Shown piece by piece: positions 1-7,831 of a DNA stretch of 64,000 nucleotides. The stretch lies in assembly GCF_940670765.1 (NCBI RefSeq), contig NZ_CALNVW010000003.1, positions 98,223-162,222 of the forward strand. The letters run 5' to 3'. Each line of letters opens with the position of its first letter. Positions within the stretch are counted from its first letter, which is position 1. The notes beneath the pieces are model-generated. The model did no database searches and had not been told where the DNA came from. It saw only the letters and a list, made by a program, of their open reading frames with translations. Both the position numbers and the translations under genes were made by a program. This DNA is from Streptomyces sp. A 4/2 (GTDB lineage: Bacteria; Actinomycetota; Actinomycetes; Streptomycetales; Streptomycetaceae).

Positions 1-973
1 TCGAGATGGCGGGCTCGTCGACCGTGATCAGCGGCAGCGCGATCGGGTTCTCCGGGTCGGCCAGCGTCTCGCCGATCATGATGTCCGGGATACCGGCGAT
101 GGCGCAGATGTCGCCCGGACCGGCCTTCTCGGCCGGCTTGCGGGTGAGCGCCTCCGTCATCATCAGCTCGGTGATGCGGACGTTGGACATCGAGCCGTCA
201 CGCTTGATCCAGGCGACGGTCTGGCCCTTGCGCAGCTCGCCCTGCTCGACACGGCAGAGCGCGATACGGCCGAGGAAGTTGTCGGCGTCGAGGTTGGTGA
301 CGTGCGCCTGGAGCGGGGCGTCCTCGTCGTACTCGGGTGCCGGGACGTGCGACAGGATCGTGCTGAAGAACGGCTCCAGGTTCTCGCTGTCCTGCGGGAC
401 CGTGCCGTCCTCCGGCTTGGTCAGCGAGGCGACACCGTCACGGGCGCAGGCGTAGACGATCGGGAACTCGATCTGGTCCTCGTCGGCGTCCAGGTCCAGG
501 AACAGGTCGTACGTCTCGTTGACGACCTCGTCGATCCGGGAGTCGGGACGGTCCGTCTTGTTGATGCAGAGGATGACCGGCATCCGCGCGTCCAGCGCCT
601 TGCGCAGCACGAAGCGGGTCTGCGGCAGCGGTCCCTCGGAGGCGTCGACGAGGAGAACGACCGCGTCCACCATCGAGAGACCGCGCTCGACCTCACCGCC
701 GAAGTCGGCGTGGCCGGGGGTGTCGATGATGTTGATCGTGATGACGTCGCCGCCATCCTTCGGGTGGTACTTCACGGCCGTGTTCTTGGCCAGGATCGTG
801 ATGCCCTTCTCACGCTCCAGGTCGTTCGAGTCCATCATGCGGTCGTCGAGGTGCTCGGCGGCGTGCGCGGCGAAGGCGCCCGCCTGCTTGAGCATGGCGT
901 CGACCAGGGTGGTCTTGCCGTGGTCGACGTGGGCGACGATGGCTACGTTACGGATGTCGTGGCGCGTGGGCAT
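1..973 (-). CDS. typA: TypA/BipA ribosome-associated GTPase, N-terminal part (cut by window edge)
   Basis: Translation-factor GTPase of the BipA/TypA family, which binds the ribosome and supports growth under stress and cold. Read on the minus strand from ATG at 973, the protein opens MPTRHDIRNVAIVAHVDHGK, which contains the P-loop (AHVDHGKTT). It continues with the switch II motif DTPGHADF and the guanine-specificity motif NKTD, then the start of the beta-barrel domain II. About 324 codons are visible; the family is about 610-640 residues long, so the C-terminal half lies outside the window. The reading frame is intact to the edge. The neighbour at 1257-3461 is on the same strand, and a hairpin sits between them. 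Family assignment is from recognisable motifs; the choice of TypA over EF-G or LepA rests on the start and the order of motifs. Confidence 0.93.
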   Translation of the reverse strand, partial: MPTRHDIRNVAIVAHVDHGKTTLVDAMLKQAGAFAAHAAEHLDDRMMDSNDLEREKGITILAKNTAVKYHPKDGGDVITINIIDTPGHADFGGEVERGLSMVDAVVLLVDASEGPLPQTRFVLRKALDARMPVILCINKTDRPDSRIDEVVNETYDLFLDLDADEDQIEFPIVYACARDGVASLTKPEDGTVPQDSENLEPFFSTILSHVPAPEYDEDAPLQAHVTNLDADNFLGRIALCRVEQGELRKGQTVAWIKRDGSMSNVRITELMMTEALTRKPAEKAGPGDICAIAGIPDIMIGETLADPENPIALPLITVDEPAIS

Positions 974-1185
974 GGGTGGCTTGCGCTTCTCTCAGCTCGT
1001 GGGATGCGGCGTCTGTCCTGGTACGCCCGCCGGGCGGACGCGCCACGGCCAGTCCCATGGTACGGGGCCTGCGCACCCGGGGCTTCCCGGGCGAGCGATA
1101 CGGGCCCCGCGGCCGGGCGCCCCAAGGGGTCCGCGGGGTCCGCGCGGAGCTGTGCGCCTCGCTGTCCGCCCTGGCCACGGGGTAC

Positions 1186-1231
1186 GGAAACGCCCTGGCC
1201 CGCCGGGGGAACGGCGGGCCAGGGCGTTTCC
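1186..1231 (-). terminator. Perfect 19-bp hairpin downstream of the peptide-binding lipoprotein
   Basis: Two perfectly complementary 19-base arms (1186-1204 and 1213-1231) enclose an 8-base loop. The hairpin lies 26 bases past the stop of the minus-strand lipoprotein gene and before typA. No U-tract follows on the minus strand, which is common for Streptomyces terminators. Confidence 0.75.
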
Positions 1232-1256
1232 GGTACGGGCCGGATCCGGTGGGTCC

Positions 1257-3461
1257 TCAGGACTTCCTGGCGGATTTCAGGAAGCCGATGTCCTGGTAGC
1301 GGGGGGTCGCGAAACCGAAGGCACCCGCGTTGGCCACGGCGGGCTTCACGGCGACCAGTTCCGGGCGCTGATAGAGCGGGATCGACCCTGCGGCGGCCCA
1401 GATATGGGCGTCGGCCTGCTTGACCAGGTCCTGTGCCGCTTTCGCGTCGAGCTCACCGGCCGCGCGGTCGAAGAGCTGGTCGATGCGGTCCGTGCCGACC
1501 CGGGTGTAGTTCTGGTCGACCATCAGCGAGCCGTCGGAGGCCACCGCGGGCTTGGCGTAGATCGGCCGGGCGTCCGTGGCCGGGTAGGCGGTGGCGGGCC
1601 AGGAGTAGAGGGCCAGGTCGTAGTCGCCGGACGCGATGTGGTCCTTGAAGTAGGAGGCGCTGTCGACCTTGGTGATCTCCGTCCGGATGCCGACCGCGTC
1701 CAGCTCCCGCGTGATCTTGGTGCCGACGCTGTTCAGCGACTCGGTACCGGGCCCCGAGGGGAGCACGAACCGCAGGGACAGCGCCTTGCCGTCCTTGCCG
1801 AGTGCTCCAGCGGGGGCCGCCGCGGCCGGAGCCGCGGTGCCCTCGGGGGCGTAGGCACCCGCGATCCGGTGCTTCTCGTCCCCCGACTGACCCATCGCCT
1901 GACCCCTCGCCTGACCGATCGGCTTCGAGTCGTCCTGCGAGGAGCTCTCCGGCTTCGCGGACTTCGACGGCGCCGCCGACTGCTCCGGCTTCCCGGAGGC
2001 CGACGGTCCGTCGGACGCCGCCGGGCTCCCGGGCGCCCGGCTCTCCCCCTTGTCGGGCTTGCTCCCGGCCTTGGTGCCCTCCTCGGTCCTGCGGGCGCCT
2101 CCGATCGTCCAGCCCGCGTCGGCCAGCAGCGCCTGGGCCTTCCCCGGGTCGTGGCCGCCGAGGGACCCGCTGTTGTCCGCGTAGTCCTGCTGGCCGGCCA
2201 GCGCGAGGTGGCTGCCCGGCGGCCGGGCGGGCAGGCCGAGCGGCTTCAGTACGTCGGTCGCGATCTGCTCGCGGTCCAGCGCCCTGGCGACCGCGCGGCG
2301 CACCCGCTCGTCGGAGAGCGGGCCCGAGCTGCCGTTCATGGCGAGCTGGGTGAAGGCGGGCTGCAGGGACTTGCGGACGACGTAGCTGTGCAGGGCCGCC
2401 TGCTGCTTCGCGTACTCCTGGCGTGCTTCCCTCGTCCGGGCCGCCGCCCGGCTCGCCGCCTCCTGTGCCTGCTCGCCGTCGGCGCCGTGCGCCGCCGCCC
2501 AGGCCAGCAGCGCGTCGGCGGGCCGCACCTCGCTGCCGGGGCCGTGCGTCAGCGGCTGGCCGCTGTTCCCGTCCTTGTCGGCGAGGGTGATCCGGCCGGC
2601 GGCCGACTCGTCCACGTCCGCGATGTCGAGCGAACCGGCGGTCAGCGCCGCGGTGCGCCGGTCGGCCGGTACGGCGGCCAGCACGAGCGAGTCGAGCTTG
2701 GGCTGCTGCCCCCACCAGTGCGGGTTGCGTACGAGCGTGGTCTCCTTCGCGTCGCGGTCCACACCCTTGATGCCGAACGGCCCCGCCGTGGCCGCGATCG
2801 TCTTGCGCGCGCCGTCGTTGAAGGAGTCCGGGGTGCCCATGACCTCCTTCGGGTACAGCGGCGTGAAGAGTGAACGCCAGTCCGCGTAGGGCCTGTTGAA
2901 GGTGACCTCGACCTCCAGGTCGTCCTTTCCCTTCTCGATCTTCTCGATCCGGTCGTAGCCCGCGTTGCGCGCTGTCCAGTACCCGGAGTCCTTGCCGCTC
3001 AGGGCCCGCCACTGGGCCACGAAGTCGGGTGCGCCGATCTCCCGGCCGTTGCTCCAGACAGCCTTCTGGTTGATCCGGTAGCGGACGACCTGCTTCGGCT
3101 CCGTCTTGATGACGTCCGCCGATTCCAGGTAGTCGCCGTTGAGCTGCGGACGCCCCGCCGCGTCGAGGGTGAACAGCGCGGGCAGGACGGCGCCCGCGAC
3201 GCGTGAGGTGGCCGTGCCCGCGTCGGCCTGGAAGGTGTTGAGCGTCGCGGGCATCGAGTCGACCGCCCAGCGCAGCGTTCCGCCGTCGGCCAGCTTCGCC
3301 CGCGCGGCCGTCCCGACGTCCGGGGCCACCGCCTTCGCGTCCTTGCTGTGGTGGTCGCTCGAACCGCACCCGGCCAGCACGGGCAGCGCGAGTACACCGG
3401 TGGCGAGGAGCGCGACGCTGCGGCGCTTTGCTCTCCCGTGTGGAACGCCGACGTGGGACAT
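1257..3461 (-). CDS. ABC transporter substrate-binding lipoprotein, family 5 (oligopeptide type)
   Basis: Extracytoplasmic solute receptor of the SBP_bac_5 (DppA/OppA) type, tethered to the membrane by lipid. The start at ATG 3461 is chosen because GGAGG lies 8 bases upstream and because it gives a short lipoprotein signal (RR, hydrophobic stretch, lipobox LAGC, Cys32). An in-frame upstream start at 3491 is less likely. The mature part carries the usual family segments: TLRWAVDSMP near the N-terminus, LSDERVRRAVARALDREQIA in the middle, and a C-terminal DLALYSWPA block. At 734 residues it is longer than the usual 520-600. Much of the excess is a Ser/Lys/Pro/Gly-rich low-complexity insert at about residues 454-554. 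No permease or ATPase genes adjoin it, so its transport partners are elsewhere. Peptides are the likely ligand, but this is inferred from the family only. Confidence 0.85.
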   Translation of the reverse strand: MSHVGVPHGRAKRRSVALLATGVLALPVLAGCGSSDHHSKDAKAVAPDVGTAARAKLADGGTLRWAVDSMPATLNTFQADAGTATSRVAGAVLPALFTLDAAGRPQLNGDYLESADVIKTEPKQVVRYRINQKAVWSNGREIGAPDFVAQWRALSGKDSGYWTARNAGYDRIEKIEKGKDDLEVEVTFNRPYADWRSLFTPLYPKEVMGTPDSFNDGARKTIAATAGPFGIKGVDRDAKETTLVRNPHWWGQQPKLDSLVLAAVPADRRTAALTAGSLDIADVDESAAGRITLADKDGNSGQPLTHGPGSEVRPADALLAWAAAHGADGEQAQEAASRAAARTREARQEYAKQQAALHSYVVRKSLQPAFTQLAMNGSSGPLSDERVRRAVARALDREQIATDVLKPLGLPARPPGSHLALAGQQDYADNSGSLGGHDPGKAQALLADAGWTIGGARRTEEGTKAGSKPDKGESRAPGSPAASDGPSASGKPEQSAAPSKSAKPESSSQDDSKPIGQARGQAMGQSGDEKHRIAGAYAPEGTAAPAAAAPAGALGKDGKALSLRFVLPSGPGTESLNSVGTKITRELDAVGIRTEITKVDSASYFKDHIASGDYDLALYSWPATAYPATDARPIYAKPAVASDGSLMVDQNYTRVGTDRIDQLFDRAAGELDAKAAQDLVKQADAHIWAAAGSIPLYQRPELVAVKPAVANAGAFGFATPRYQDIGFLKSARKS

Positions 3462-3731
3462 GGCTGGTACCTCCGGGGCCGACCTCGGCATTCCGGGAGG
3501 GAACGCACGAGAATCTACGGGTTTGGTGGCATTTCATGTTGATCACACCTATGACCCCTTCACTGAAGGGGAGGGGTCGCGCGGTCCGTGGGAGACACGG
3601 CGGGGCGCGCCCGAACCCCACCCGGGCGGCTCAAGGGGCGGCTCACCGGGTGGCGCCCGCCCGGGAACCGTGCCCCGGGGCGCCGCCGCCGACCGGTGGG
3701 CCTTGCCCACTCGCAGGGTCCACGCCTAGGG

Positions 3732-3745
3732 TGAATGCGCTTTCA
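3732..3745. promoter_or_regulatory. LacI-family operator (TGAATGCGCTTTCA), probable autoregulatory site
   Basis: A 14-mer near-palindrome centred on GCGC lies 48 bases before the LacI-type start codon. It differs at one base from the perfect palindrome TGAAAGCGCTTTCA typical of LacI-family sites. It matches the 14-mer at 7778-7791 in front of the sugar operon except at two symmetric positions, giving a shared pattern TGWATGCGCTTWCA. The rest of the 332-base divergent region (3462-3793) holds the ribosome-binding site of the lipoprotein gene and a small hairpin at 3555-3571 (CCCCTTC/GAAGGGG). Confidence 0.6.
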
Positions 3746-3793
3746 TTGGCAGTCGGGAAACGGCACAGGAACGAGAAACGGGCGGTCGATCGG

Positions 3794-4858
3794 GTGAGCA
3801 CAGCCCCCACGGTGTACGACGTCGCCGAGCGGTCGGGCGTCTCCATCGCGACCGTGTCACGGGTCTACCGCACCCCCGATTCGGTGCGGGCCCAGACCCG
3901 TGAGCGGGTGCTCGCCGCGGCCCGCGAGCTGGGGTACGTACCGAGCGGGAACGCCCGGGGACTGGCCAGCCGCTCCACCGGTGTGCTCGGGCTGTGCTTC
4001 CCGGACATGGCCGACCCGGACACCGACTCCGGGGCGGAGGACGAGGCCGACGACAATGCCGCGATGCTCTACTCGGACCAGATCATCCGCGGGATGGAGC
4101 GGGCCGCGCGGCGGCACGGGTACGCGCTGCTGATCGCCGCGTCCCTGAAGGGCGGACCCGAGAGCCTGGTGGCCAAGGTGGCGGGGCGGGTCGACGGCTT
4201 CGCCGTGCTGGCCAGGACCGTGCCGACCGAGGACCTGGAGGTCATCTCGCGCCGGCTGCCCGTGGTGATGCTCGCGGGGCCGCGCGAGATAGACCACCTC
4301 GACCACATCGAGGCCGCGAACTCCGACGGGGAACGGGAGTTGACCCGCCACCTCATCGAGCACCACGGCCTGCGGCGGCTCGCCTTCATCGCGGGCGAGA
4401 AGGAATCGCCGGACGCGGAGGCGCGGTTCCGCGGATACCAGGAGGCGTGCCGCGCGGCCGGGCTGCCGGTACGCGACGAGCCCGATCTGCGCGCGGTGAT
4501 GATGACGCAGGCGGAGGGCGCGAAGGCCGCGGACGCGCTGATCGACCGCGACACCGCGGGCCCGCCACAGGCCATGCTGTTCGCCAACGACCAGATGGCG
4601 GCGGGCGCCTTGCACGCGCTGCAGCGGCGAGGGCTGCGGGTGCCCGACGACGTGGCCGTGACCGGGTTCGACGGCATTCCGCTGAGCCGCCTCGTACGGC
4701 CCGCGCTGACGACGGTGCGCCAGCCGATGCGCAGGATGGGCGAGGAGGCGGTCGAGCGGCTGGTGCAACGGCTCGCGGGTCCGGAGGGCGACGAACCGGT
4801 TTCGCTGATGCTGCCGGTCACGCCGGTGTACCGGGCGAGCTGCGGGTGCGGCGAGTAG
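3794..4858 (+). CDS. LacI/GalR-family transcriptional repressor
   Basis: DNA-binding repressor with a sugar-binding-protein-like effector domain. The N-terminal helix-turn-helix and hinge read VYDVAERSGVSIATVSRVYR (residues 7-26), classical for the family, followed by a type I periplasmic-binding fold and the C-terminal TTVRQPMRRMGEEAV segment. The C-terminus ends in SCGCGE, common in actinobacterial LacI proteins. The start is GTG 3794, placing the HTH at the normal distance; an ATG at 3734 would overlap the operator. Length is 354 residues, normal for the family. An operator-like palindrome precedes the gene, and its twin precedes the beta-glucoside operon 3.9 kb away, so this protein probably controls both. 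The effector is unknown; cellobiose, a beta-glucoside or a breakdown product is the natural guess from context. Confidence 0.88.
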   Translation: MSTAPTVYDVAERSGVSIATVSRVYRTPDSVRAQTRERVLAAARELGYVPSGNARGLASRSTGVLGLCFPDMADPDTDSGAEDEADDNAAMLYSDQIIRGMERAARRHGYALLIAASLKGGPESLVAKVAGRVDGFAVLARTVPTEDLEVISRRLPVVMLAGPREIDHLDHIEAANSDGERELTRHLIEHHGLRRLAFIAGEKESPDAEARFRGYQEACRAAGLPVRDEPDLRAVMMTQAEGAKAADALIDRDTAGPPQAMLFANDQMAAGALHALQRRGLRVPDDVAVTGFDGIPLSRLVRPALTTVRQPMRRMGEEAVERLVQRLAGPEGDEPVSLMLPVTPVYRASCGCGE

Positions 4859-4925
4859 GAGCGCGCGGGCCGTTCGGCGGGTAACCTCGGTTCGGCGAAC
4901 AGGCCCTGGCCCTCTAGGAGTTGGA

Positions 4926-4952
4926 ATGCCCGGCTACCCCGGCGCGCGTTGA
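4926..4952 (+). other. Possible 8-codon leader ORF upstream of the efflux gene
   Basis: An AGGAG sits 5 bases before ATG 4926 and is followed by eight codons (MPGYPGAR) and TGA. It lies in the 233-base gap between the LacI gene and the MFS gene. The good ribosome-binding site is the only support; the ORF could be chance. Confidence 0.2.
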
Positions 4953-5091
4953 CGTCATAGGTCGCGACCGACCCGTCATCGCGTGCCGCCCTTGATCTGC
5001 GGCACAGCGAGCCTTCCCCCGCCCATGTCCCGGTGCGTTCTTCCGCGCGTCGGGTAGCGGGCCTTGCCCTCCGCCGTTCAAGGGGCCTCCT

Positions 5092-6456
5092 GTGCCGTCC
5101 CGTACTCCTGGCGTGCCCGCACGCCGCTCTCCCGTCCGCCGTTCCTCCGTACGCCGTTCCTCCGCACGCCGTTCTCCCACGCTCTGGCGGGACGCTGATT
5201 TCCGTAGGCTCTGGGCCGGTCAGACCGCCTCCCAGCTCGGGGCGCAGACCGGACAGGTGACCCTGCCGCTGCTCGCGGTGGTGACCCTCGGCGCGGGCGC
5301 CGGCCAGCTCGGTCTGCTGCGCGCCGTGGAGCAGGCGCCGATCCTGCTGTTGTCCCTCTTCGCCGGTGCGTGGGTGGACCGGCGGCGCTCCCGCACCGTG
5401 ATGGTGCTGGCGGACTCCGGCCGGGCACTGGCACTGGCCGCCGTCCCCGCCGCGTATCTGCTCGGCGTGCTCGGCATTCCGGCGCTGCTCGTCGTGGCCT
5501 TCCTGGTCGGCGCCCTCTCGGTCTTCTTCGACGTGGCCTACCAGGCCTCGCTGGTACGGCTGGTGAAACGCGATCAGCTGGCGCGGAGCAACAGCGCGCT
5601 GGAGAGCAGCCGGTCCGCGGCGCAGATCGGCGGTCCGGCACTCGGCGGCGCACTGGTCTCGCTGTTCTCGGCGCCGGTCGCCGCGGCGGCGGGCGCGTTC
5701 TTCTTCGTGCTGTCCTTCCTGTCGATCCGGCAGATCCGCCACCGCGAGCGGATACCCGTGGGCGCTGAGCGGCCTCCGCGCCTCCGGCGGCAGATCCACG
5801 AAGGTCTCCGACTCGTCGCCGGCAACCCCTCGTTGCGGGCCGTGGGGCTCGCCTCCGCCGTCTTCCAGTTCTCCTTCGCGGCGCTGATGACCGTCTACCT
5901 GCTCTTCCTGCCCCGCGCCCTGCACCTGTCGGGCGCCGCGGTCGGCCTGGTCCTGGCGGCGACAGGTCCAGGTGCGGTCGTGGGCTCGCTGCTCTCCGCC
6001 GGGCTGCCGAGGCGGTTCGGGTACGGCACGGTGCTGGTGACCTCGGCGGCGCTCGCCGACGGCGTGATGCTCTGCGTACCGGCGCTGCACGGGGCCACGG
6101 CGGTCACCGTTCCCCTGCTCATGGCCGTCAACTTCCTGTTCGGCGCCTTCAGTCAGCTGGTCGACGTCACCGTCATGGCCGTACGGCAAGCCGTCACGCC
6201 CGCCCGGCTCCAGGGCCGTGTCGTGGCGACGGTCAACTTCGTCGGCATGGGGCTGACTCCGCTCGGATCGCTGCTCGGCGGCTGGCTGGCGGGCCGATGG
6301 GGGCTGCGCTCCGCCCTGTTGGCGACCGCCCTGCTCCTGTCGCTGTCTCCGCTGGTCATGGCCCTGTCGCCGCTGGCCCGGCTGGGCCGGTCCCTTCCGG
6401 CGGAGGACCGGACCGCCGCCGGGGAGCAGGCACTCGACGACCGCGCGCAGCCATGA
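5092..6456 (+). CDS. MFS efflux transporter, DHA3 (MefA/EntS-like) type
   Basis: Twelve-segment major facilitator antiporter, probably exporting a drug or siderophore-like compound by proton exchange. After a basic, repeat-rich N-terminus (Arg-Arg-Ser triplets, residues 12-28), the sequence TLWRDADFRRLWAGQ enters the first membrane helix, and WVDRRRSRTVMV is the conserved cytoplasmic A motif between helices 2 and 3. The remaining hydrophobic stretches fit a full-length transporter of 454 residues. GTG 5092 is used because AAGGGG lies 5 bases before it; a slightly later start is possible because the first 28 residues are low complexity. It is followed by a convergent esterase gene. No clue to substrate exists in the neighbourhood. 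Confidence 0.82.
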   Translation: MPSRTPGVPARRSPVRRSSVRRSSARRSPTLWRDADFRRLWAGQTASQLGAQTGQVTLPLLAVVTLGAGAGQLGLLRAVEQAPILLLSLFAGAWVDRRRSRTVMVLADSGRALALAAVPAAYLLGVLGIPALLVVAFLVGALSVFFDVAYQASLVRLVKRDQLARSNSALESSRSAAQIGGPALGGALVSLFSAPVAAAAGAFFFVLSFLSIRQIRHRERIPVGAERPPRLRRQIHEGLRLVAGNPSLRAVGLASAVFQFSFAALMTVYLLFLPRALHLSGAAVGLVLAATGPGAVVGSLLSAGLPRRFGYGTVLVTSAALADGVMLCVPALHGATAVTVPLLMAVNFLFGAFSQLVDVTVMAVRQAVTPARLQGRVVATVNFVGMGLTPLGSLLGGWLAGRWGLRSALLATALLLSLSPLVMALSPLARLGRSLPAEDRTAAGEQALDDRAQP

Positions 6457-6466
6457 CCGCATGACC

Positions 6467-6498
6467 GGGACGGGCCGGGACGGGGCGGGACAGGGCGG
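6467..6498 (+). other. Run of seven G-triplets (potential G-quadruplex) between convergent genes
   Basis: Within 32 bases there are seven separate GGG or GGGG runs spaced by two bases or one, in a degenerate 10-bp repeat. It lies in the 72-base gap between the MFS gene and the convergent esterase gene, where no clear hairpin terminator is seen. Confidence 0.5.
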
Positions 6499-6528
6499 GT
6501 CGGCGCACAGACGGTGCGGAGAACGCCG

Positions 6529-7521
6529 TCAGACCCGCTGCCGCGCGAAGAACTCGCCCTTCGCCAGGGCGAGTTGCCGCTCATCGGCCGCCGTGCCCGG
6601 ATGCTCGAAGTGCCCGGCGGCCAGCACGTGCAACTCCCCTGCCTCCGCCAGGCCGTTGAACACGGCGAACTGTCCGGGCGGCGGCACCGAAGGATCGAAG
6701 AGTGCCGCCGCGACCAGCACCGGCACCCGCACCCGGGTGGCCGCCGTCGCCGCGTCGAAGTACCGCAGCACCTCGGTGACTTCGGGGTGTGCACGGTGGT
6801 ACGTACGCACCGACTCCCCGCTCCCCGCGCACGGCAGCGTCAGCCGCAGCGGATGGTTGCCGAACGTCGGAACCGTCAGCTGGCCCGCCGTGAAGCGCTC
6901 GTCCCAGGGCAGGGCGAGCGCGCCCAGACCGCCGCCGAAACTCTCTCCGAGATAGCCCAGGCCGCGGCCCGAACCGGCGGCGCGGGCCAGGTCCGGGACC
7001 AGTTCCAGCAGCGCCGACGCCGCGCACCAGAGGTCGGCCACGCAGTCGCCGATGACATAGGTCTCCGGCGACCCGATGCCGTGCAGGACATGGGCGCCGG
7101 ACGTGGCGGGGACGTCGGGAAGCAGGCTCCGGTCACCCATCCCCCGCACGCAGGGCAGCAGCGCCGCCGACCCGGGCAGCGGCAGCGGGACGTCGGGCCC
7201 GGCGGCGTCGCGCCCCCCGTAGCCGTGGCCGAGGACGAAGCCGTGTTCCACCGGCCCCTCGGCGGGCAGCACCAGCCGCCCGCCGATCCGCACCCCGCCG
7301 ACCGAGGTGTACGTCACAGCGAAGACCCGGACCCCGTCCCGCTCTTCCTCCAGCGGGCCCACCTCCGGCGCCGTCCTGACCTCCCTGGCGGCTTCGTACC
7401 TGGCCCGCCAGAACGCGTCGAAGCCGTCGGGGGCGGCCGGGGCCGGGATCCGCAGCAGGTCGTCGAGGGTGCGGCCGTACGAGGGGTCGAAGGGGAAGTC
7501 GTGTGTGAAGAGAGCGCCCAT
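6529..7521 (-). CDS. Acetylxylan esterase-like alpha/beta hydrolase (AXE1 family)
   Basis: Alpha/beta hydrolase of the acetylxylan esterase/cephalosporin-C deacetylase type, expected to remove acetyl groups from xylo-oligosaccharides or similar esters. ATG 7521 gives MGALFTHDFPFDPSYGRTLD, the normal family start; an upstream in-frame start at 7596 would add unrelated residues. The family's FWRARY element is followed by a nucleophile elbow GESFGG. AAALFDPSVPPPGQFAVFN precedes the catalytic Asp/His region (HFEHPG). At 330 residues it is normal length. No signal peptide is seen, so it probably acts in the cytoplasm on imported sugars, which fits its place just upstream of, and divergent from, a beta-glucoside uptake operon. 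Confidence 0.8.
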   Translation of the reverse strand: MGALFTHDFPFDPSYGRTLDDLLRIPAPAAPDGFDAFWRARYEAAREVRTAPEVGPLEEERDGVRVFAVTYTSVGGVRIGGRLVLPAEGPVEHGFVLGHGYGGRDAAGPDVPLPLPGSAALLPCVRGMGDRSLLPDVPATSGAHVLHGIGSPETYVIGDCVADLWCAASALLELVPDLARAAGSGRGLGYLGESFGGGLGALALPWDERFTAGQLTVPTFGNHPLRLTLPCAGSGESVRTYHRAHPEVTEVLRYFDAATAATRVRVPVLVAAALFDPSVPPPGQFAVFNGLAEAGELHVLAAGHFEHPGTAADERQLALAKGEFFARQRV

Positions 7522-7531
7522 GCGCGCGACC

Positions 7532-7548
7532 TTAGACCGACCGGCAAT
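7532..7548. repeat. 17-nt motif shared with 20503-20519 (copy 1)
   Basis: TTAGACCGACCGGCAAT followed by a G-run occurs here, 10 bases upstream of the esterase start, and again at 20503-20519. It contains the direct repeat GACC-GACC seen in some TetR-type operators. Function unknown. Confidence 0.5.
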
Positions 7549-7711
7549 GGGGGGACGGAAGGAGGAGCGGGGTCGAGCGGGATCGGGTGCGCGCACCGTG
7601 CCCTGGAAGCTCCGCCCGCCCCCGCACTCGGCCGGAAGCGAAATCGGTCACTTTCGCTTCCAATACGTAAAGTTCCGGCATAACTTACTTAAAGCCACAC
7701 ACCCTGGATGT

Positions 7712-7730
7712 CACTCCCGTTACGGGAGTG
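7712..7730. promoter_or_regulatory. Inverted repeat CACTCCCG-TTA-CGGGAGTG in the sugar operon leader
   Basis: Perfect 8-base arms with a 3-base spacer, 102 bases upstream of the binding-protein start. An AT-richer stretch at 7660-7696 just before it is the likeliest promoter region for the operon. The hairpin could be an operator or an RNA stem; sequence alone cannot decide. Confidence 0.45.
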
Positions 7731-7776
7731 TGACCAAGACCCCCCTTGCAACTTTCCGGGAACGTGCCACAGAGTG

Positions 7777-7805
7777 ATGTATGCGCTTACAGACAGCGCA
7801 TACAT
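7777..7805. promoter_or_regulatory. 29-bp inverted repeat containing a LacI-type operator
   Basis: Perfect 11-base arms (7777-7787 ATGTATGCGCT and 7795-7805) flank a 7-base spacer. The left part, TGTATGCGCTTACA at 7778-7791, is the same near-palindrome as that before the LacI gene (3732-3745), apart from two symmetric bases. The right arm repeats a half-operator in inverse orientation. It ends 26 bases before the start codon of the operon, so a bound repressor would block transcription. This is not the known CebR box (TGGGAGCGCTCCCA). Confidence 0.65.
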
Positions 7806-7831
7806 CGGGGAAGCTCAAGGAGGAGCCGTCC

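Noticed and set aside
4069..6462. Very long minus-strand open frame opposite the LacI and MFS genes (and similar long frames opposite most genes)
   Set aside because: GC-rich DNA yields long antisense frames; these lack family motifs, have shadow-type Arg/Pro/Gly/His-rich composition and conflict with recognised genes on the other strand.
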